A DNA stretch of 64,000 nucleotides from Wenjunlia tyrosinilytica (GTDB taxonomy: Bacteria > Actinomycetota > Actinomycetes > Streptomycetales > Streptomycetaceae). The stretch spans positions 186,001-250,000 of the forward strand of contig NZ_BMMS01000007.1 in assembly GCF_014646055.1 (NCBI RefSeq). Direction: 5' to 3'. The translations under genes and the position numbers were made by a program. Of this stretch, positions 26,324 to 35,609 are shown piece after piece. Each line of letters opens with the position of its first letter. Position 1 is the stretch's first letter. Under the pieces are notes generated by a model, which was not told the origin of the DNA, ran no database searches, and saw only the letters and a program-made list of their open reading frames with translations.

Positions 26324-27094
26324 CTACTGGCCGGGCTGTCCAGAGCCGGAGATCTGCTCGCCGTAGTCCACGATGTGCTTGGCATCGGGCGCCTTGAGCT
26401 CGAAGTCCTTGTTGTAGTCGCTCAGTTCGAGAGTCCCCGCCCCACCCGCCCGGCTGTAGCGCAGGGGATAGGGCTCCCCCTCCAGGGCCACCTCGACCGT
26501 GCCGCCCCTGCCGCCGTCGGCCGTCAGCGCCACGGTCCGCCGACCGTTCACCGTGCCGTGGTCGCCCTCGGCCAGCTCGCCGTCGAGCACGAAGAACCCG
26601 TCCAGCAGCACCTTCAAATCAGTGAAGCCGCTGAGCTTCTTGTACGACGGGTCCTCACTGGGGACCTTCACATATTTGCCCTCGAGCTTCGCGGCGGCGT
26701 CGCCCTTGCCACCCGCCGCGCCACCCGCGCCGTTCTTGTGGCCGCGGTAGAAGTCGCCGTCCGCCTTGAGGAAGAGATCCTTGCCCACCTTCAGCAGCTC
26801 GAAGGTGCTCCCCCCGCTGCTGACCTGGCCGACACCGCCGCCCTCCTTCAGCCGCATGTCGAGCCGGAACCTCTTCCCCTGGCTGACCACCGTCCCGGCC
26901 ATGCGCACGGACTTCGCGCTCTCGGCCGCCGCCCGCGTCTTCGCCTCGATCCTGTCCGGGGCGAGCCTGCCCACCCCGTTCGTCCCGGCGTCCGGATCCT
27001 TCTCCCCGCCGCAGCCGCTCAGCAGCACCCCCGCGAGGGCGCAGCCGGAACCTACGACAAGTGCGTACCGGGATCGCGGGATCACGTCGTTCAT
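26324..27094 (-). CDS. LppX/LprG-like lipoprotein (copy 2)
   Basis: 256 aa. Starts MNDVIPRSRYALVVGSGC; the lipobox LSGC is followed by GGEKDPDAGTN. The body repeats the same sequence plan as the downstream copy: SVRMAGTVVSQGKRFRLDMR, GKDLFLKADGDFYRG, NGRRTVALTADGGRGGTVEV, ending in a DYG motif as copy 1 does (FVDYGKRY versus IVDYGEQI). A Gly/Ala/Lys-rich loop interrupts the middle. The two genes are 68 bp apart on the same strand, so probably a tandem duplication that has diverged. Confidence 0.85.
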   Translation of the reverse strand: MNDVIPRSRYALVVGSGCALAGVLLSGCGGEKDPDAGTNGVGRLAPDRIEAKTRAAAESAKSVRMAGTVVSQGKRFRLDMRLKEGGGVGQVSSGGSTFELLKVGKDLFLKADGDFYRGHKNGAGGAAGGKGDAAAKLEGKYVKVPSEDPSYKKLSGFTDLKVLLDGFFVLDGELAEGDHGTVNGRRTVALTADGGRGGTVEVALEGEPYPLRYSRAGGAGTLELSDYNKDFELKAPDAKHIVDYGEQISGSGQPGQ

Positions 27095-27269
27095 CCTCCG
27101 GCGTGGTGGGTCGCTGGCGGTGCGGCTCAAGAAGGTACCGCACGGTAGCGGGGGTGCCGACAGGCCCGTCGGGCGGGGCTGCCCGAACGGACCGTCCCGC
27201 CGGGCCCGGCCCCCCACCCGCCGCTAGCCTGGGAATACTGCTCCGCGACGGCATCGAGGAGGGCTTGGC

Positions 27270-28649
27270 ATGAGCTCGGGCGCCCCGCGGGTGTTCATCT
27301 CCCACCTCTCGGGCGTCGCGGTCTTCGACCCCAACGGCGACCAGGTGGGCCGGGTGCGCGACGTCGTCGCCATGCTGCGCCCGGGAGCCCTTCCCCCGCG
27401 GGTGCTGGGACTCGTGGTCGAGGTGGTCAGCCGACGCCGGATCTTCCTGCCCATGACCCGGGTGACCGGCGTGGAGTCCGGCCAGGTGATCACGACCGGT
27501 GTGCTGAACATGCGCCGGTTCGAACAGAGGCCGACCGAGACCCTCGTCCTCGGGGAGATGCTGGACCGCCGGGTGAAGCTGGTGGAGACCGGCGAGGAGG
27601 TCACCGTCCTCGACGTGGCCATGAGCCGGGTTCCGCGCGGCCGCGACTGGATCATCGACAAGGTCTTCGTGCGCCGCGGCAAGGGGGGCCCGCTGCGCCG
27701 CAAGGGCGAGACCCTCACCGTCGACTGGTCCGCCGTGACCGGCTTCTCCCTCCCCGAGGAGGGGCAGGGCGCGGCCAACCTCCTCGCCACGTTCGAGCAG
27801 CTGCGCCCCGCCGACCTCGCGAACGTCCTGCACCATCTGTCGTCCAAGCGCCGCGTCGAGGTCGCCGCCGCTCTCGACGACGAGCGGCTCGCCGATGTGC
27901 TGGAGGAACTGCCCGAGGACGACCAGGTGGAGATCATCGGCAAGCTCAAGGACGAGCGCGTCGCCGACGTCCTCGAAGCGATGGACCCCGACGACGCCGC
28001 CGACCTGCTCTCCGAGCTCCCCGACTCCGAGGCCGAGCGGCTGCTGGGACTGATGGAGCCCGAGGAGGCGGAGCCGGTGCGGCGGCTGCTCTCCTACCCC
28101 GAGTACACCGCCGGCGGCATGATGACCACCGAGCCGATCGTGCTGGAGCCGGACGAGACCGTCGCCGACGCGCTCGCCCGTGTCCGGGACCCCGATCTGT
28201 CCCCCGCGCTCGCCGCCCAGGTCTACGTCTGCCGTCCGCCGACCGAGACGCCCACCGGCAGATACCTGGGGATCATCCACTTCCAGCGGTTGCTGCGCGA
28301 TCCACCGTTCACGCTGGTGGGAGCGATGGTCGACGACGACCTCCAGCCCCTGCCGCCGGACACCCCCCTGCCGCTCGTGACCAGCTATCTGGCCACCTAC
28401 AACATGGTGGCCGCCCCGGTCGTGGACGAGGACGGCCATCTGCTGGGCTCGGTCACCGTCGACGACGTCCTGGACCACCTCCTGCCCGAGGACTGGCGAG
28501 AGTCCGGGGTTCACGGCGGAGAGCAGTTCCTCAATCGCCGGCGCTCCGCCGGGCCGGGCACCGGCAGGGAGGGCGGCGCCCCCGGCGGCACCGGCACCGC
28601 CAGGGGCACCCGCCGCCCCAACGATCGGGGACCCGCGGATGCCCGCTGA
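27270..28649 (+). CDS. MgtE N-domain / CBS-pair protein with PRC-barrel
   Basis: 459 aa. The N-terminal about 150 residues contain PRC-barrel-like sequence (ISHLSGVAVFDPNGDQVGRV), followed by the MgtE_N superhelix (about 165-275: LHHLSSKRRVEVAAALDDE, ELPEDDQVEIIGKL) and a CBS pair (about 285-415: GGMMTTEPIVLEPDETVADA). There are no membrane segments, so this is the regulatory half of MgtE without the channel. Could sense Mg2+ or adenine nucleotides and act on another transporter such as the adjacent DUF1003 protein or CorA (inference). GAGGAGGG precedes the ATG. Overlaps DUF1003 by 11 bp. Confidence 0.88.
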   Translation: MSSGAPRVFISHLSGVAVFDPNGDQVGRVRDVVAMLRPGALPPRVLGLVVEVVSRRRIFLPMTRVTGVESGQVITTGVLNMRRFEQRPTETLVLGEMLDRRVKLVETGEEVTVLDVAMSRVPRGRDWIIDKVFVRRGKGGPLRRKGETLTVDWSAVTGFSLPEEGQGAANLLATFEQLRPADLANVLHHLSSKRRVEVAAALDDERLADVLEELPEDDQVEIIGKLKDERVADVLEAMDPDDAADLLSELPDSEAERLLGLMEPEEAEPVRRLLSYPEYTAGGMMTTEPIVLEPDETVADALARVRDPDLSPALAAQVYVCRPPTETPTGRYLGIIHFQRLLRDPPFTLVGAMVDDDLQPLPPDTPLPLVTSYLATYNMVAAPVVDEDGHLLGSVTVDDVLDHLLPEDWRESGVHGGEQFLNRRRSAGPGTGREGGAPGGTGTARGTRRPNDRGPADAR

Positions 28650-29253
28650 CCGCGACGACCGCCTGCGTCCGCCGCACGCCGAGCCACCGCGCGGACGCCG
28701 CTCCCCGCCGCAGAGGGGCAGCGGCAGCACACCCTCGCGCACGCTTTCGCGCCGGGCCCGTCTCGACCAGCCGAGGACGCCCCGCGGCGGCTGGCTCCAG
28801 CTGCCCAGCTACGACCCCGAGGCGTTCGGCCGTCTGTCCGAGAGGATCGCCCGGTTCATCGGCACGGGCCGCTTCCTGGTCTGGATGACCGTCGTCGTCG
28901 TGGTGTGGATCGTGTGGAACGTCGCGGCGCCCGCCCCGCTGCGTTTCGACGAGTACCCGTTCATCTTCCTGACCCTGGCCCTGTCGCTCCAGGCCTCCTA
29001 CGCGGCGCCGCTGATCCTGCTCGCCCAGAACCGCCAGGCCGACCGCGACCGGGTCAACCTCGAACAGGACCGCGCCCGCAATGAGCGGGCCATCGCCGAC
29101 ACCGAGTACCTCACCCGCGAGATCGCCGCCCTGCGCACGGGGCTGGGCGAGGTCGCGACCCGCGACTACCTGCGCTCGGAACTCCAGGGACTGCTGAAGG
29201 ATCTTGAGGACAACCGCCGCCGGGTGGACGCCCACATGGACTCCGACGAGTAG
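28639..29253 (+). CDS. DUF1003 membrane protein
   Basis: 204 aa. A basic Pro/Arg-rich start is followed by a DUF1003 domain with two membrane segments (about 78-97 and 108-130, MTVVVVVWIVWNVAAP and FIFLTLALSLQASYAAPLILL), then a charged helical or coiled-coil tail (QNRQADRDRVNLEQDRARNE). Function unknown. The start lies inside the preceding MgtE-like gene, so the two are translationally linked; Mtb Rv1231c-Rv1232c shows a comparable pairing as I recall it. Confidence 0.88.
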   Translation: MPADRDDRLRPPHAEPPRGRRSPPQRGSGSTPSRTLSRRARLDQPRTPRGGWLQLPSYDPEAFGRLSERIARFIGTGRFLVWMTVVVVVWIVWNVAAPAPLRFDEYPFIFLTLALSLQASYAAPLILLAQNRQADRDRVNLEQDRARNERAIADTEYLTREIAALRTGLGEVATRDYLRSELQGLLKDLEDNRRRVDAHMDSDE

Positions 29254-29270
29254 GTCGTACCATCGTTGGC

Positions 29271-30455
29271 ATGGCTACCGATACTCCCCCGGACTCCCTC
29301 CGGGAGGTACCCCCAGGCTCCGCTCCGAGCGAGGACGCGGTGCGTGCCGCGCTCGCGACGGTCAACGACCCGGAGATCCACCGCCCCATCACCGACCTCG
29401 GCATGGTCAAATCGGTGGACATCGCGAGCGACGGGTCGGTCGGAGTCGGGATCTACCTCACCGTCTCCGGCTGTCCCCTGCGGGAGACGATCACCCGTGA
29501 GGTGACATCCGCCGTCTCCAAGGTGGCGGGCGTGACCTCCGTGGCCGTCGAGCTGGATGTGATGAGTGACGAGCAGCGCCGCGAACTCACCACCTCGCTG
29601 CGCGGCGGCCAGGCCGAGCGGGAGATCCCGTTCGCCCGGCCCGGCTCGCTGACCCGCGTCTACGCGGTGGCGTCCGGCAAGGGCGGTGTCGGCAAGTCGT
29701 CGGTCACGGTCAACATCGCCGCGGCGATGGCCGCCGACGGGCTCAAGGTCGGCGTCGTGGACGCGGACATCTACGGCCACTCGGTGCCGCGCATGCTCGG
29801 TGCCGACGGCAGGCCCACACAGGTCGAGAATATGATCATGCCTCCGTCGGCGAACGGTGTGAAGGTCATCTCGATCGGCATGTTCACACCGGGCAACGCC
29901 CCCGTGGTGTGGCGCGGCCCGATGCTCCACCGCGCCCTCCAGCAGTTCCTGGCCGATGTCTACTGGGGCGACCTCGACGTCCTTCTCCTGGACCTGCCCC
30001 CGGGCACGGGCGACATCGCGATCTCGGTCGCGCAGCTCGTTCCCAACGCCGAGATCCTCGTGGTGACCACGCCGCAGCAGGCCGCGGCCGAGGTCGCCGA
30101 GCGGGCGGGAACCATCGCCGTGCAGACGCACCAGAAGATCGTGGGCGTCATCGAGAACATGTCCGGCCTACCCTGCCCGCACTGCGACGAGATGGTGGAC
30201 GTCTTCGGCACCGGAGGCGGCCAGCGGGTCGCCGAGGGGCTGACCAGGACCACGGGCGCCAGCGTTCCCGTGCTGGGCGCCATCCCGATCGACGTACGGC
30301 TGCGCGAGGGCAGCGACGAGGGAAAGCCCGTCGTGCTCACCGACCCCGACTCCCCGGCCGGCGCCGCGCTGCGCTCGATCGCGGGCAAGCTGGGCGGCCG
30401 CGCCCGCGGCCTCGCCGGACTCTCACTGGGCATCACACCCCGCAACAAGTTCTGA
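29271..30455 (+). CDS. Mrp/NBP35 family Fe-S cluster carrier ATPase
   Basis: 394 aa. N-terminal MIP18/DUF59 domain (about 22-110, TVNDPEIHRPITDLGMV, with Cys in TVSGCPLRET) fused to a deviant-Walker P-loop ATPase (GKGGVGKSS, 136-144), then DADIYGHSVPRM, LLLDLPPGTGD and the cluster-binding CPHC near residue 302. Binds and passes on Fe-S clusters. TACCAT (29258-29263) is seven bases before the ATG with no ribosome site, so leaderless transcription is likely although the gene lies only 17 bp past DUF1003. Confidence 0.95.
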   Translation: MATDTPPDSLREVPPGSAPSEDAVRAALATVNDPEIHRPITDLGMVKSVDIASDGSVGVGIYLTVSGCPLRETITREVTSAVSKVAGVTSVAVELDVMSDEQRRELTTSLRGGQAEREIPFARPGSLTRVYAVASGKGGVGKSSVTVNIAAAMAADGLKVGVVDADIYGHSVPRMLGADGRPTQVENMIMPPSANGVKVISIGMFTPGNAPVVWRGPMLHRALQQFLADVYWGDLDVLLLDLPPGTGDIAISVAQLVPNAEILVVTTPQQAAAEVAERAGTIAVQTHQKIVGVIENMSGLPCPHCDEMVDVFGTGGGQRVAEGLTRTTGASVPVLGAIPIDVRLREGSDEGKPVVLTDPDSPAGAALRSIAGKLGGRARGLAGLSLGITPRNKF

Positions 30456-30485
30456 GCCCAGGGCTCGGACGCACGAGCACCCGAG

Positions 30486-30518
30486 GAAGCCCCCGCGTCA
30501 CCGCGGGGGCTTCTCCTT
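30486..30518. terminator. Bidirectional terminator after mrp
   Basis: Perfect 12-bp arms GAAGCCCCCGCG (30486-30497) and CGCGGGGGCTTC (30502-30513) with a four-base loop, followed by TCCTT. It sits between convergent genes and can serve both strands. Confidence 0.85.
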
Positions 30519-30586
30519 GATGAGCTCTGCTCGGTGGGCTCTATTTGATGAGCTCTGCTCGGTGGGCTCTCGTTTGGTGAGCTCTC
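30517..30586. repeat. 28-bp tandem repeat, about 2.5 copies
   Basis: TTGATGAGCTCTGCTCGGTG begins at 30517 and again at 30545, with a degraded third copy from 30573. Each unit holds the palindrome GAGCTC. The array starts at the last bases of the mrp terminator. Confidence 0.85.
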
Positions 30587-30609
30587 TTGGTGGAGCGCGG
30601 GGAGGGGCG

Positions 30610-31257
30610 TCAGTCCCGGTACTCCGTGATGTCCTTCACCACCGAGAAGCCCAGGCTGTACGCGCTCATGCCGCGCCCGTAGGCGCCCAGGTGCACCTCG
30701 TCGGTCTCGCCCGCGAGCACCCAGCCGTACTCGGACTCGCGGTAGTGGAACGCGGTCGGCACCCCGTCCACGGGCAGGGTCAGCTTCGACCAGCCCGCCC
30801 CGCCGAGGTCGTCGGCCAGCTCCCACGCAATCGCGGTCTGCTGTTCCGTCCAGTCCTGGCGCAACGAGCGCTCCATCTGGGCGGGCCAGGTGCACGACAG
30901 CAACCCCGAACCGGCCAGCCAGGCCACCGACGACACCGAGGTCGCCTCGAGAACGCCGGTACCGTCCGCGCTGTGCCGCACCGGGCGGCGCGAGAGCGTC
31001 ACGGTAACGGCGAACCGTCTGGTGTCGTGCTCCTCGAGGTTTTTCGAGGGTTCGTCCCCGTGGCCGAGGGAGCCGTGCTCCACCGTGCCGTCGGCGCTCG
31101 TGCTCGTGTGCATCAGCCAGCGCCGCCCCGAGTACGTCTCGTCCAGCCCGTACCAGGGGAACGCGGCCAGGAGGTATCCGTCGACCCGCGGCTCGTCCTG
31201 AGGACCGGCCGCCTCCACGGAAGCCCCCCGAGCCCCCGCACGACTCTTGGTCTCCAT
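30610..31257 (-). CDS. Conserved-type hypothetical protein, 215 aa
   Basis: Start METKSRAGARGASVEAAG with GAGGAGG ten bases upstream. Beyond a flexible start of about 25 residues the protein is rich in Trp and Tyr and predicted beta-strands (VDGYLLAAFPWYGLDETYSGRR, YGWVLAGETDEVHLGAYGRG). No signal peptide or membrane segment. No known domain is recognised. The gene is sandwiched between mrp and tatB, on the tatB strand but about 190 bp from it. Confidence 0.7.
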   Translation of the reverse strand: METKSRAGARGASVEAAGPQDEPRVDGYLLAAFPWYGLDETYSGRRWLMHTSTSADGTVEHGSLGHGDEPSKNLEEHDTRRFAVTVTLSRRPVRHSADGTGVLEATSVSSVAWLAGSGLLSCTWPAQMERSLRQDWTEQQTAIAWELADDLGGAGWSKLTLPVDGVPTAFHYRESEYGWVLAGETDEVHLGAYGRGMSAYSLGFSVVKDITEYRD

Positions 31258-31450
31258 CGGTGTGGCGCCTCCTCGATTCCTGCGTCGGCGTCGACCGTGG
31301 GCTGGCCGACCCTCCCCATCCTGAACCACTCGGCCGCTTACGCGGTGGACATTCGAGCAGCCGAAACATACGGAGGATAGCGACATGGGTGGACACGCCC
31401 GGAACCGCGGGTCGGATTCCAGGTGGAACCGGCCTCGTACGTGCCCGCGA

Positions 31451-31912
31451 TCAGGTGGCGTCGGCGTCGAACGGCGGCCGCTCGTCCGGGTCCGTGTTGT
31501 CGCGTCCGCCCCGCTCCGGCGCTCCGGAGGAGCCCTTGGAGAGGTTGGGGCGTCCGCCCCGGTCGGAGGACTCGGACGACGAGGAGGACGAGGGCGAGGA
31601 GGACGAGGACGTGAGCCCGGTCAGCTCGTCGAGGTCGAAGCCGTTCCTGATCTCCTTCAGGCCCAGGTCGTCATTGTCCAGGAGGTTCTTGCGCACGAAG
31701 GTGCGCGGATTGAGGTCCTCGAATTCGAAGTCCTTGAACTCCGGGCCGAGTTCCTTGCGGATGTCCTCCTTGGCGTTGTCGGAGAACTCCCGCACCTTCC
31801 GGATGAACCGGGCCACGTCCTGGATCACCTTCGGCAGCTTCTCCGGGCCGAAGACGAGCACGCCGAGGACCACGAGCGCGAGTAGCTCGAGAGGCCCTAT
31901 GTCAAAGAACAC
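31451..31912 (-). CDS. tatB: Sec-independent protein translocase subunit TatB
   Basis: 153 aa. VFFDIGPLELLALVVLGVLVFGPEKLP is the hallmark TatA/B N-terminus: short membrane helix, the FGPEKLP hinge, then an amphipathic helix (KVIQDVARFIRKVREF). The acidic, Ser-rich C-terminus is typical of TatB. With TatC it recognises twin-arginine substrates. GTG start with AAGGAG six bases upstream; an ATG 42 bases earlier would add a charged segment before the helix. It lies 84 bp downstream of htrA on the same strand, as in mycobacteria. Confidence 0.93.
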   Translation of the reverse strand: MFFDIGPLELLALVVLGVLVFGPEKLPKVIQDVARFIRKVREFSDNAKEDIRKELGPEFKDFEFEDLNPRTFVRKNLLDNDDLGLKEIRNGFDLDELTGLTSSSSSPSSSSSSESSDRGGRPNLSKGSSGAPERGGRDNTDPDERPPFDADAT

Positions 31913-31996
31913 CTGCAGCTCCTTGTGACGTGCACGGCACGGATCAGCGACCAACGGTGCATTCGGTCCAACAGTAACCGCAGGGGCGCCTCCCGG

Positions 31997-33628
31997 TCAG
32001 TCCCCCGAGGCCCTGTCCAACGTGACGTCCACCTGCCGTTCATGACCGTCTCGCTCGACGGTCAGCCGCATCGTGTCGCCGGGCTTGCGGCTGCGGATCT
32101 TGACGATCAGCTCCTCCCCCGTGTGGACCGGCCTGCCGTCGACCCGGGTGATGACGTCCTCCGGCTTGAGCCCTGCCTTGTCGCCGGGGCCGCCGGGGGT
32201 GACCGGCTTGCTGCCGCCGACGCCCTTGCCGACCTGCGCGCCGTCCCCGTCGTAGCTCATGTTCAGCTGGACGCCGATGATCGCGTGGGTGGCCCGGCCG
32301 GTGTTGATCAGCTCCTCGGCCACACGTCTGGCCTGGTTCACCGGGATGGCGAAGCCGAGCCCGATGCTGCCGCCCTGGCCGGCGCCGCCGAACGGGGAGG
32401 CACCGCCGCTCGCCGAGCGGATGGCGCTGTTGATGCCGATGACCTGGCCCCGCGTATTGACCAGCGGGCCCCCGGAGTTGCCGGGGTTGATCGGGGCGTC
32501 GGTCTGGAGCGCGTTCACATACGAGATGTCGCTGCCGTCGCCCTCGCCGCCGGCCGCGATCGGCCGGTCCTTGGCGCTGATGATGCCGGAGGTGACCGTG
32601 CCCTCGAGGTCGTAGGGCGCTCCGATGGCGACGACCGGATCGCCGACCTGGACGGAGTCGGAGTTGCCGAGGCTGAGCGGGTGCAGTCCGTGGACACCGC
32701 CGACCTTGATCACCGCGAGGTCGTAGCCCGAGTCCCGGCCGACGATCTCGGCGGCCCTGACGGTGCCGCTGTTGAACGTGACTGAGATGTCGCCTCCGCG
32801 GGCGGCCGGCTCGACGACGTGGCTGTTGGTCAGGATGTGGCCCCGGCCGTCGATGACGAAGCCGGTGCCGGTGGCCTCCTTGCCGGAGCCGCGCACATGG
32901 ATGTAGACGACTCCGGGCAGTGTCGAGGCGGCGATCCCGGCCACGCTGTCGGGGGCGCGGTCGACCTTGTCCGGCGGGGCCTGCGGCAGCTCGACGTCGC
33001 TCACGCCGCCGTTCTCCTGGACGGCGGCGCCGACGGCTCCGCCGAGCACGCCCGCGAACAGGGCCACGAGCAGGATGCCCACGATCATCCGGCCCCTGCC
33101 GCGCCTGCGGGGCGGTGGCGGCGGCAGGACGCCCCAGGGCAGGGGGCGCTGCCAGGGGGCGTAGTGGCCGCCGAGCGGCACCGCGAGCGGCTGCGGGCGC
33201 GGGTGGGGCACGATCGGCTGGGGCAGCGCGTGCTGGTGCGGGGCGGGGTGGTGCCGTGCGCTGGGGTGCTGCACCGGCGGCGCCGGGGCGTAGGGGCCGG
33301 GGCCGCCGTAGGGAGGTGTGCCGTAGGGGTCGGGCCGGAAGGCAGGAACGGTGTCGGAGACCGGGGCAGCGTAGGGGTTGGTGTCCCCCACGGCCTGCGG
33401 GACGGTGGCGTCCCCGTCGACGAGCGGCGCCACGGCGTGCGCCAACGGCTGCTGGGCGGTGACCGCCTCGCTCTTGTCGAACGAGACGGCCGAGGGCCGG
33501 TCGCCCTCGGCCACCAGTCGTGTGGGCTGCGCCTGCGGCTCGGTCTCCACCCGGAACCCGGTCCCGGGCGCCCCGGCGCCCTCCGGCCGGCTCCACCACT
33601 TCGGCCGGGCGGCCTTCCCGTCGAACAT
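31997..33628 (-). CDS. HtrA/DegP-type trypsin-like serine protease with PDZ domain
   Basis: 543 aa. Long Pro-rich cytoplasmic N-terminus, one membrane segment (about 178-198, MIVGILLVALFAGVLGGAVGAA), then an extracytoplasmic protease domain with catalytic His about 268 (TNSHVV), Asp about 301 (GYDLAVIK) and Ser about 384 (GNSGGPL), and a C-terminal PDZ domain (GDKAGLKPEDVITRVDGRPV). Membrane-tethered quality-control protease for misfolded envelope proteins. It directly follows the anti-sigma gene by 66 bp, matching the sigE-rseA-htrA arrangement in M. tuberculosis. Confidence 0.93.
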   Translation of the reverse strand: MFDGKAARPKWWSRPEGAGAPGTGFRVETEPQAQPTRLVAEGDRPSAVSFDKSEAVTAQQPLAHAVAPLVDGDATVPQAVGDTNPYAAPVSDTVPAFRPDPYGTPPYGGPGPYAPAPPVQHPSARHHPAPHQHALPQPIVPHPRPQPLAVPLGGHYAPWQRPLPWGVLPPPPPRRRGRGRMIVGILLVALFAGVLGGAVGAAVQENGGVSDVELPQAPPDKVDRAPDSVAGIAASTLPGVVYIHVRGSGKEATGTGFVIDGRGHILTNSHVVEPAARGGDISVTFNSGTVRAAEIVGRDSGYDLAVIKVGGVHGLHPLSLGNSDSVQVGDPVVAIGAPYDLEGTVTSGIISAKDRPIAAGGEGDGSDISYVNALQTDAPINPGNSGGPLVNTRGQVIGINSAIRSASGGASPFGGAGQGGSIGLGFAIPVNQARRVAEELINTGRATHAIIGVQLNMSYDGDGAQVGKGVGGSKPVTPGGPGDKAGLKPEDVITRVDGRPVHTGEELIVKIRSRKPGDTMRLTVERDGHERQVDVTLDRASGD

Positions 33629-33694
33629 CTCCGCTCCCCTGCTGACACTCACCCACGCGGGCACCACGACAGATTCAACCAGCCGTGGAAGGCC

Positions 33695-34675
33695 CTAGGG
33701 GAGCTGCCCGTGCTGAGTCGGCACGGAGGGGGACGCCAAGGGGGTGGAGGAGGAGCCGGGGGTGGAGGAAGACCCGGAGGACGACGACGCGGCGGGCGGG
33801 GACACGGCGGACGGGGACGACGACGGGCTGCGGGGAGCGACCCGGAAGGGCTGCTGTACGGACATCAGCGACACCGGCGCGTTGAGCACGAAGGGCGACC
33901 CCAGGCCGGCGGAGCTCTGGAGACCGGCCGTGACCTCCATCGCGCCACTGCCGCCGGACACCGGGCTGACCGCCGTGACGGGGCTCACCGCGCTGCCGGG
34001 CTCGTCGGTCCGCCCGCCGGCCGCCGGCTCGTCGACCGGCACCGCCCCGAGGGCGACCGCGGCCATCGACAGGGCGCCGGCGGCCGCGAAGGCGAAACGG
34101 CGGCCCCGGTGGTGCGGGGGACGGCCGGAGCGGGCGATCTCGTGGATGCGGAAGCCTCCGGAGCCCGGACCGCCCAGCAGGCCCCCTTCGTCCCCTCCGG
34201 GGAACGCCGGGGGCTCCAGGGGGCTGCGCCGACGGGACACGGTGCCCTCACCGGGAAGACCCGGCTGCTTGGTGAAGCCTCCCTGGAAAGGGAGGTCGCC
34301 CAGGCCGTCACCTCCGAAGGGCCCCTGGTCGTCGCCGTCGCCCGTGCCCGGCAGGCCCTGCAGCCGGGCCATGAGACCGGCGGAGGGAACGGGCGCGGCG
34401 ACCGCGGCGGCCGCGAAGACGTCTTTCAGCCTGCGCTGCTCGTCCGCCTCCTCGCGACACCGGTCACAGGTCGCCAGATGAGCGAGGACGCGCTCGCGGG
34501 CATCATGGCCGAGCTCTCCGTCGACAAGGGCGGCGAGCCGGTCACCGAGATGCTGTTCCGCGGGGGTCGGCGCGGGCTCCACGACGGGCGTCGCTGCACG
34601 GGTGTACCCGGCCGTACGGCGCTCGGGTGCCCCGGACGCGGTCTCTTTCCATGCCCCCGTACCCGGGGCGCTCAC
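33695..34675 (-). CDS. Zinc-finger anti-sigma factor (RseA/RsrA-type ZAS domain)
   Basis: 326 aa. Zinc-binding anti-sigma motif HLATCDRC at about 66-73 (H-x3-C-x2-C) within a helical N-terminal domain. A hydrophobic segment near residues 193-210 ([19 protein letters not shown]) may anchor it, followed by a Ser/Pro-rich extracytoplasmic tail. The GTG start overlaps the sigma-factor stop by four bases. It should hold the partner sigma factor until an envelope or redox signal releases it. Compared with mycobacterial RseA it is much longer because of low-complexity linkers. Confidence 0.88.
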   Translation of the reverse strand: MSAPGTGAWKETASGAPERRTAGYTRAATPVVEPAPTPAEQHLGDRLAALVDGELGHDARERVLAHLATCDRCREEADEQRRLKDVFAAAAVAAPVPSAGLMARLQGLPGTGDGDDQGPFGGDGLGDLPFQGGFTKQPGLPGEGTVSRRRSPLEPPAFPGGDEGGLLGGPGSGGFRIHEIARSGRPPHHRGRRFAFAAAGALSMAAVALGAVPVDEPAAGGRTDEPGSAVSPVTAVSPVSGGSGAMEVTAGLQSSAGLGSPFVLNAPVSLMSVQQPFRVAPRSPSSSPSAVSPPAASSSSGSSSTPGSSSTPLASPSVPTQHGQLP

Positions 34676-35481
34676 GATCTTCCCTGCCCGGCCGAATCAC
34701 CGGCTTCCAGACCGGCGGTCGCCAGGTCGGCCGCACGCTCGGCACGGGGGGAGGGCGCACGGTGCTGGAGCGCGGCACGCAGATGGGACCGGCCGCGGTG
34801 GATACGGCTGCGGACCGTGCCCAGCTTCACGCCGAGAGTGGCGGCGATCTCCTCGTAGGACAGACCCTCGATGTCGCACAGGACGACGGCCGCGCGGAAC
34901 TCGGGCGCGAGGGTGTCCAGCGCCTGCTGGACATCGGCGTCGAAGTGCGTGTCGTTGAAGTGCTGGGCGGGGGAGGGCTCACGGCTGGGCAGCCGCTCGG
35001 CGGCGTCGTCGGCGAGCGCGTCGAAGCGGATGCGCTGGCGGCGGCGGACCATGTCCAGGAACAGATTGGTGGTGATCCGGTGGAGCCAGCCCTCGAAGGT
35101 GCCCGGGGTATAGGTCGACAGCGAGCGGAAGACCCGGACGAACACCTCCTGGGTGAGATCCTCGGCGTCGTGCTGGTTGCCCGTGAGACGGTACGCGAGG
35201 CGGTACACTCGCGCGCTGTGCGTGCTGACGATCTCTTCCCAGGTGGGAGGCGTCCAGCCGTTGGCCGCCGGGTCCGTGTCGAACGTCGCCGTGGCGGCCT
35301 GCGGGGCCGGGCCGGTGTCTGCGGTGTGGTCGCGCGGACCGTCAGCGGTGTCGTTCACGGATTTCGGCTCGACGGCCGACCTCAAGAAGCGCCTGCGCAC
35401 TCCCCGGTCACCGCCCGCAGCCGCACCTCCCCTGCCGGCTCCGAGCCTTTCGGCTCTGCTCTCGAGTAGAGCCCCTACCAT
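34672..35481 (-). CDS. ECF RNA polymerase sigma factor (orthologue-type of mycobacterial SigE)
   Basis: 269 aa. Sigma-2 (about 95-165: [39 protein letters not shown]) and sigma-4 (about 205-255: [34 protein letters not shown]), with an about 90-residue N-terminal extension. The ATG at 35481 has GAGG five bases upstream; the open frame extends further but with poor signals. Co-translated with its anti-sigma factor and followed by htrA and tatB, so an envelope-stress regulon is the natural inference. This is not the S. coelicolor gene named sigE (linked to cseABC). Confidence 0.9.
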   Translation of the reverse strand: MVGALLESRAERLGAGRGGAAAGGDRGVRRRFLRSAVEPKSVNDTADGPRDHTADTGPAPQAATATFDTDPAANGWTPPTWEEIVSTHSARVYRLAYRLTGNQHDAEDLTQEVFVRVFRSLSTYTPGTFEGWLHRITTNLFLDMVRRRQRIRFDALADDAAERLPSREPSPAQHFNDTHFDADVQQALDTLAPEFRAAVVLCDIEGLSYEEIAATLGVKLGTVRSRIHRGRSHLRAALQHRAPSPRAERAADLATAGLEAGDSAGQGRS

Positions 35482-35609
35482 ATCCGCCTCACCCGTTAGC
35501 TCCGGATAAACGACTTCGCCGGCACCCGCCGCTCCCCCAGAGGAGAAGCCCTCTTTGGTCACCGGCCTCACCTGCACCAACGCCTGGGTGCCCGGACGGG
35601 TTCCCACCG

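Noticed and set aside
33695-34675. Possible toxin or secreted effector because of Ser/Pro-rich tail
   Set aside because: The HLATCDRC motif and overlap with a sigma gene identify an anti-sigma factor.
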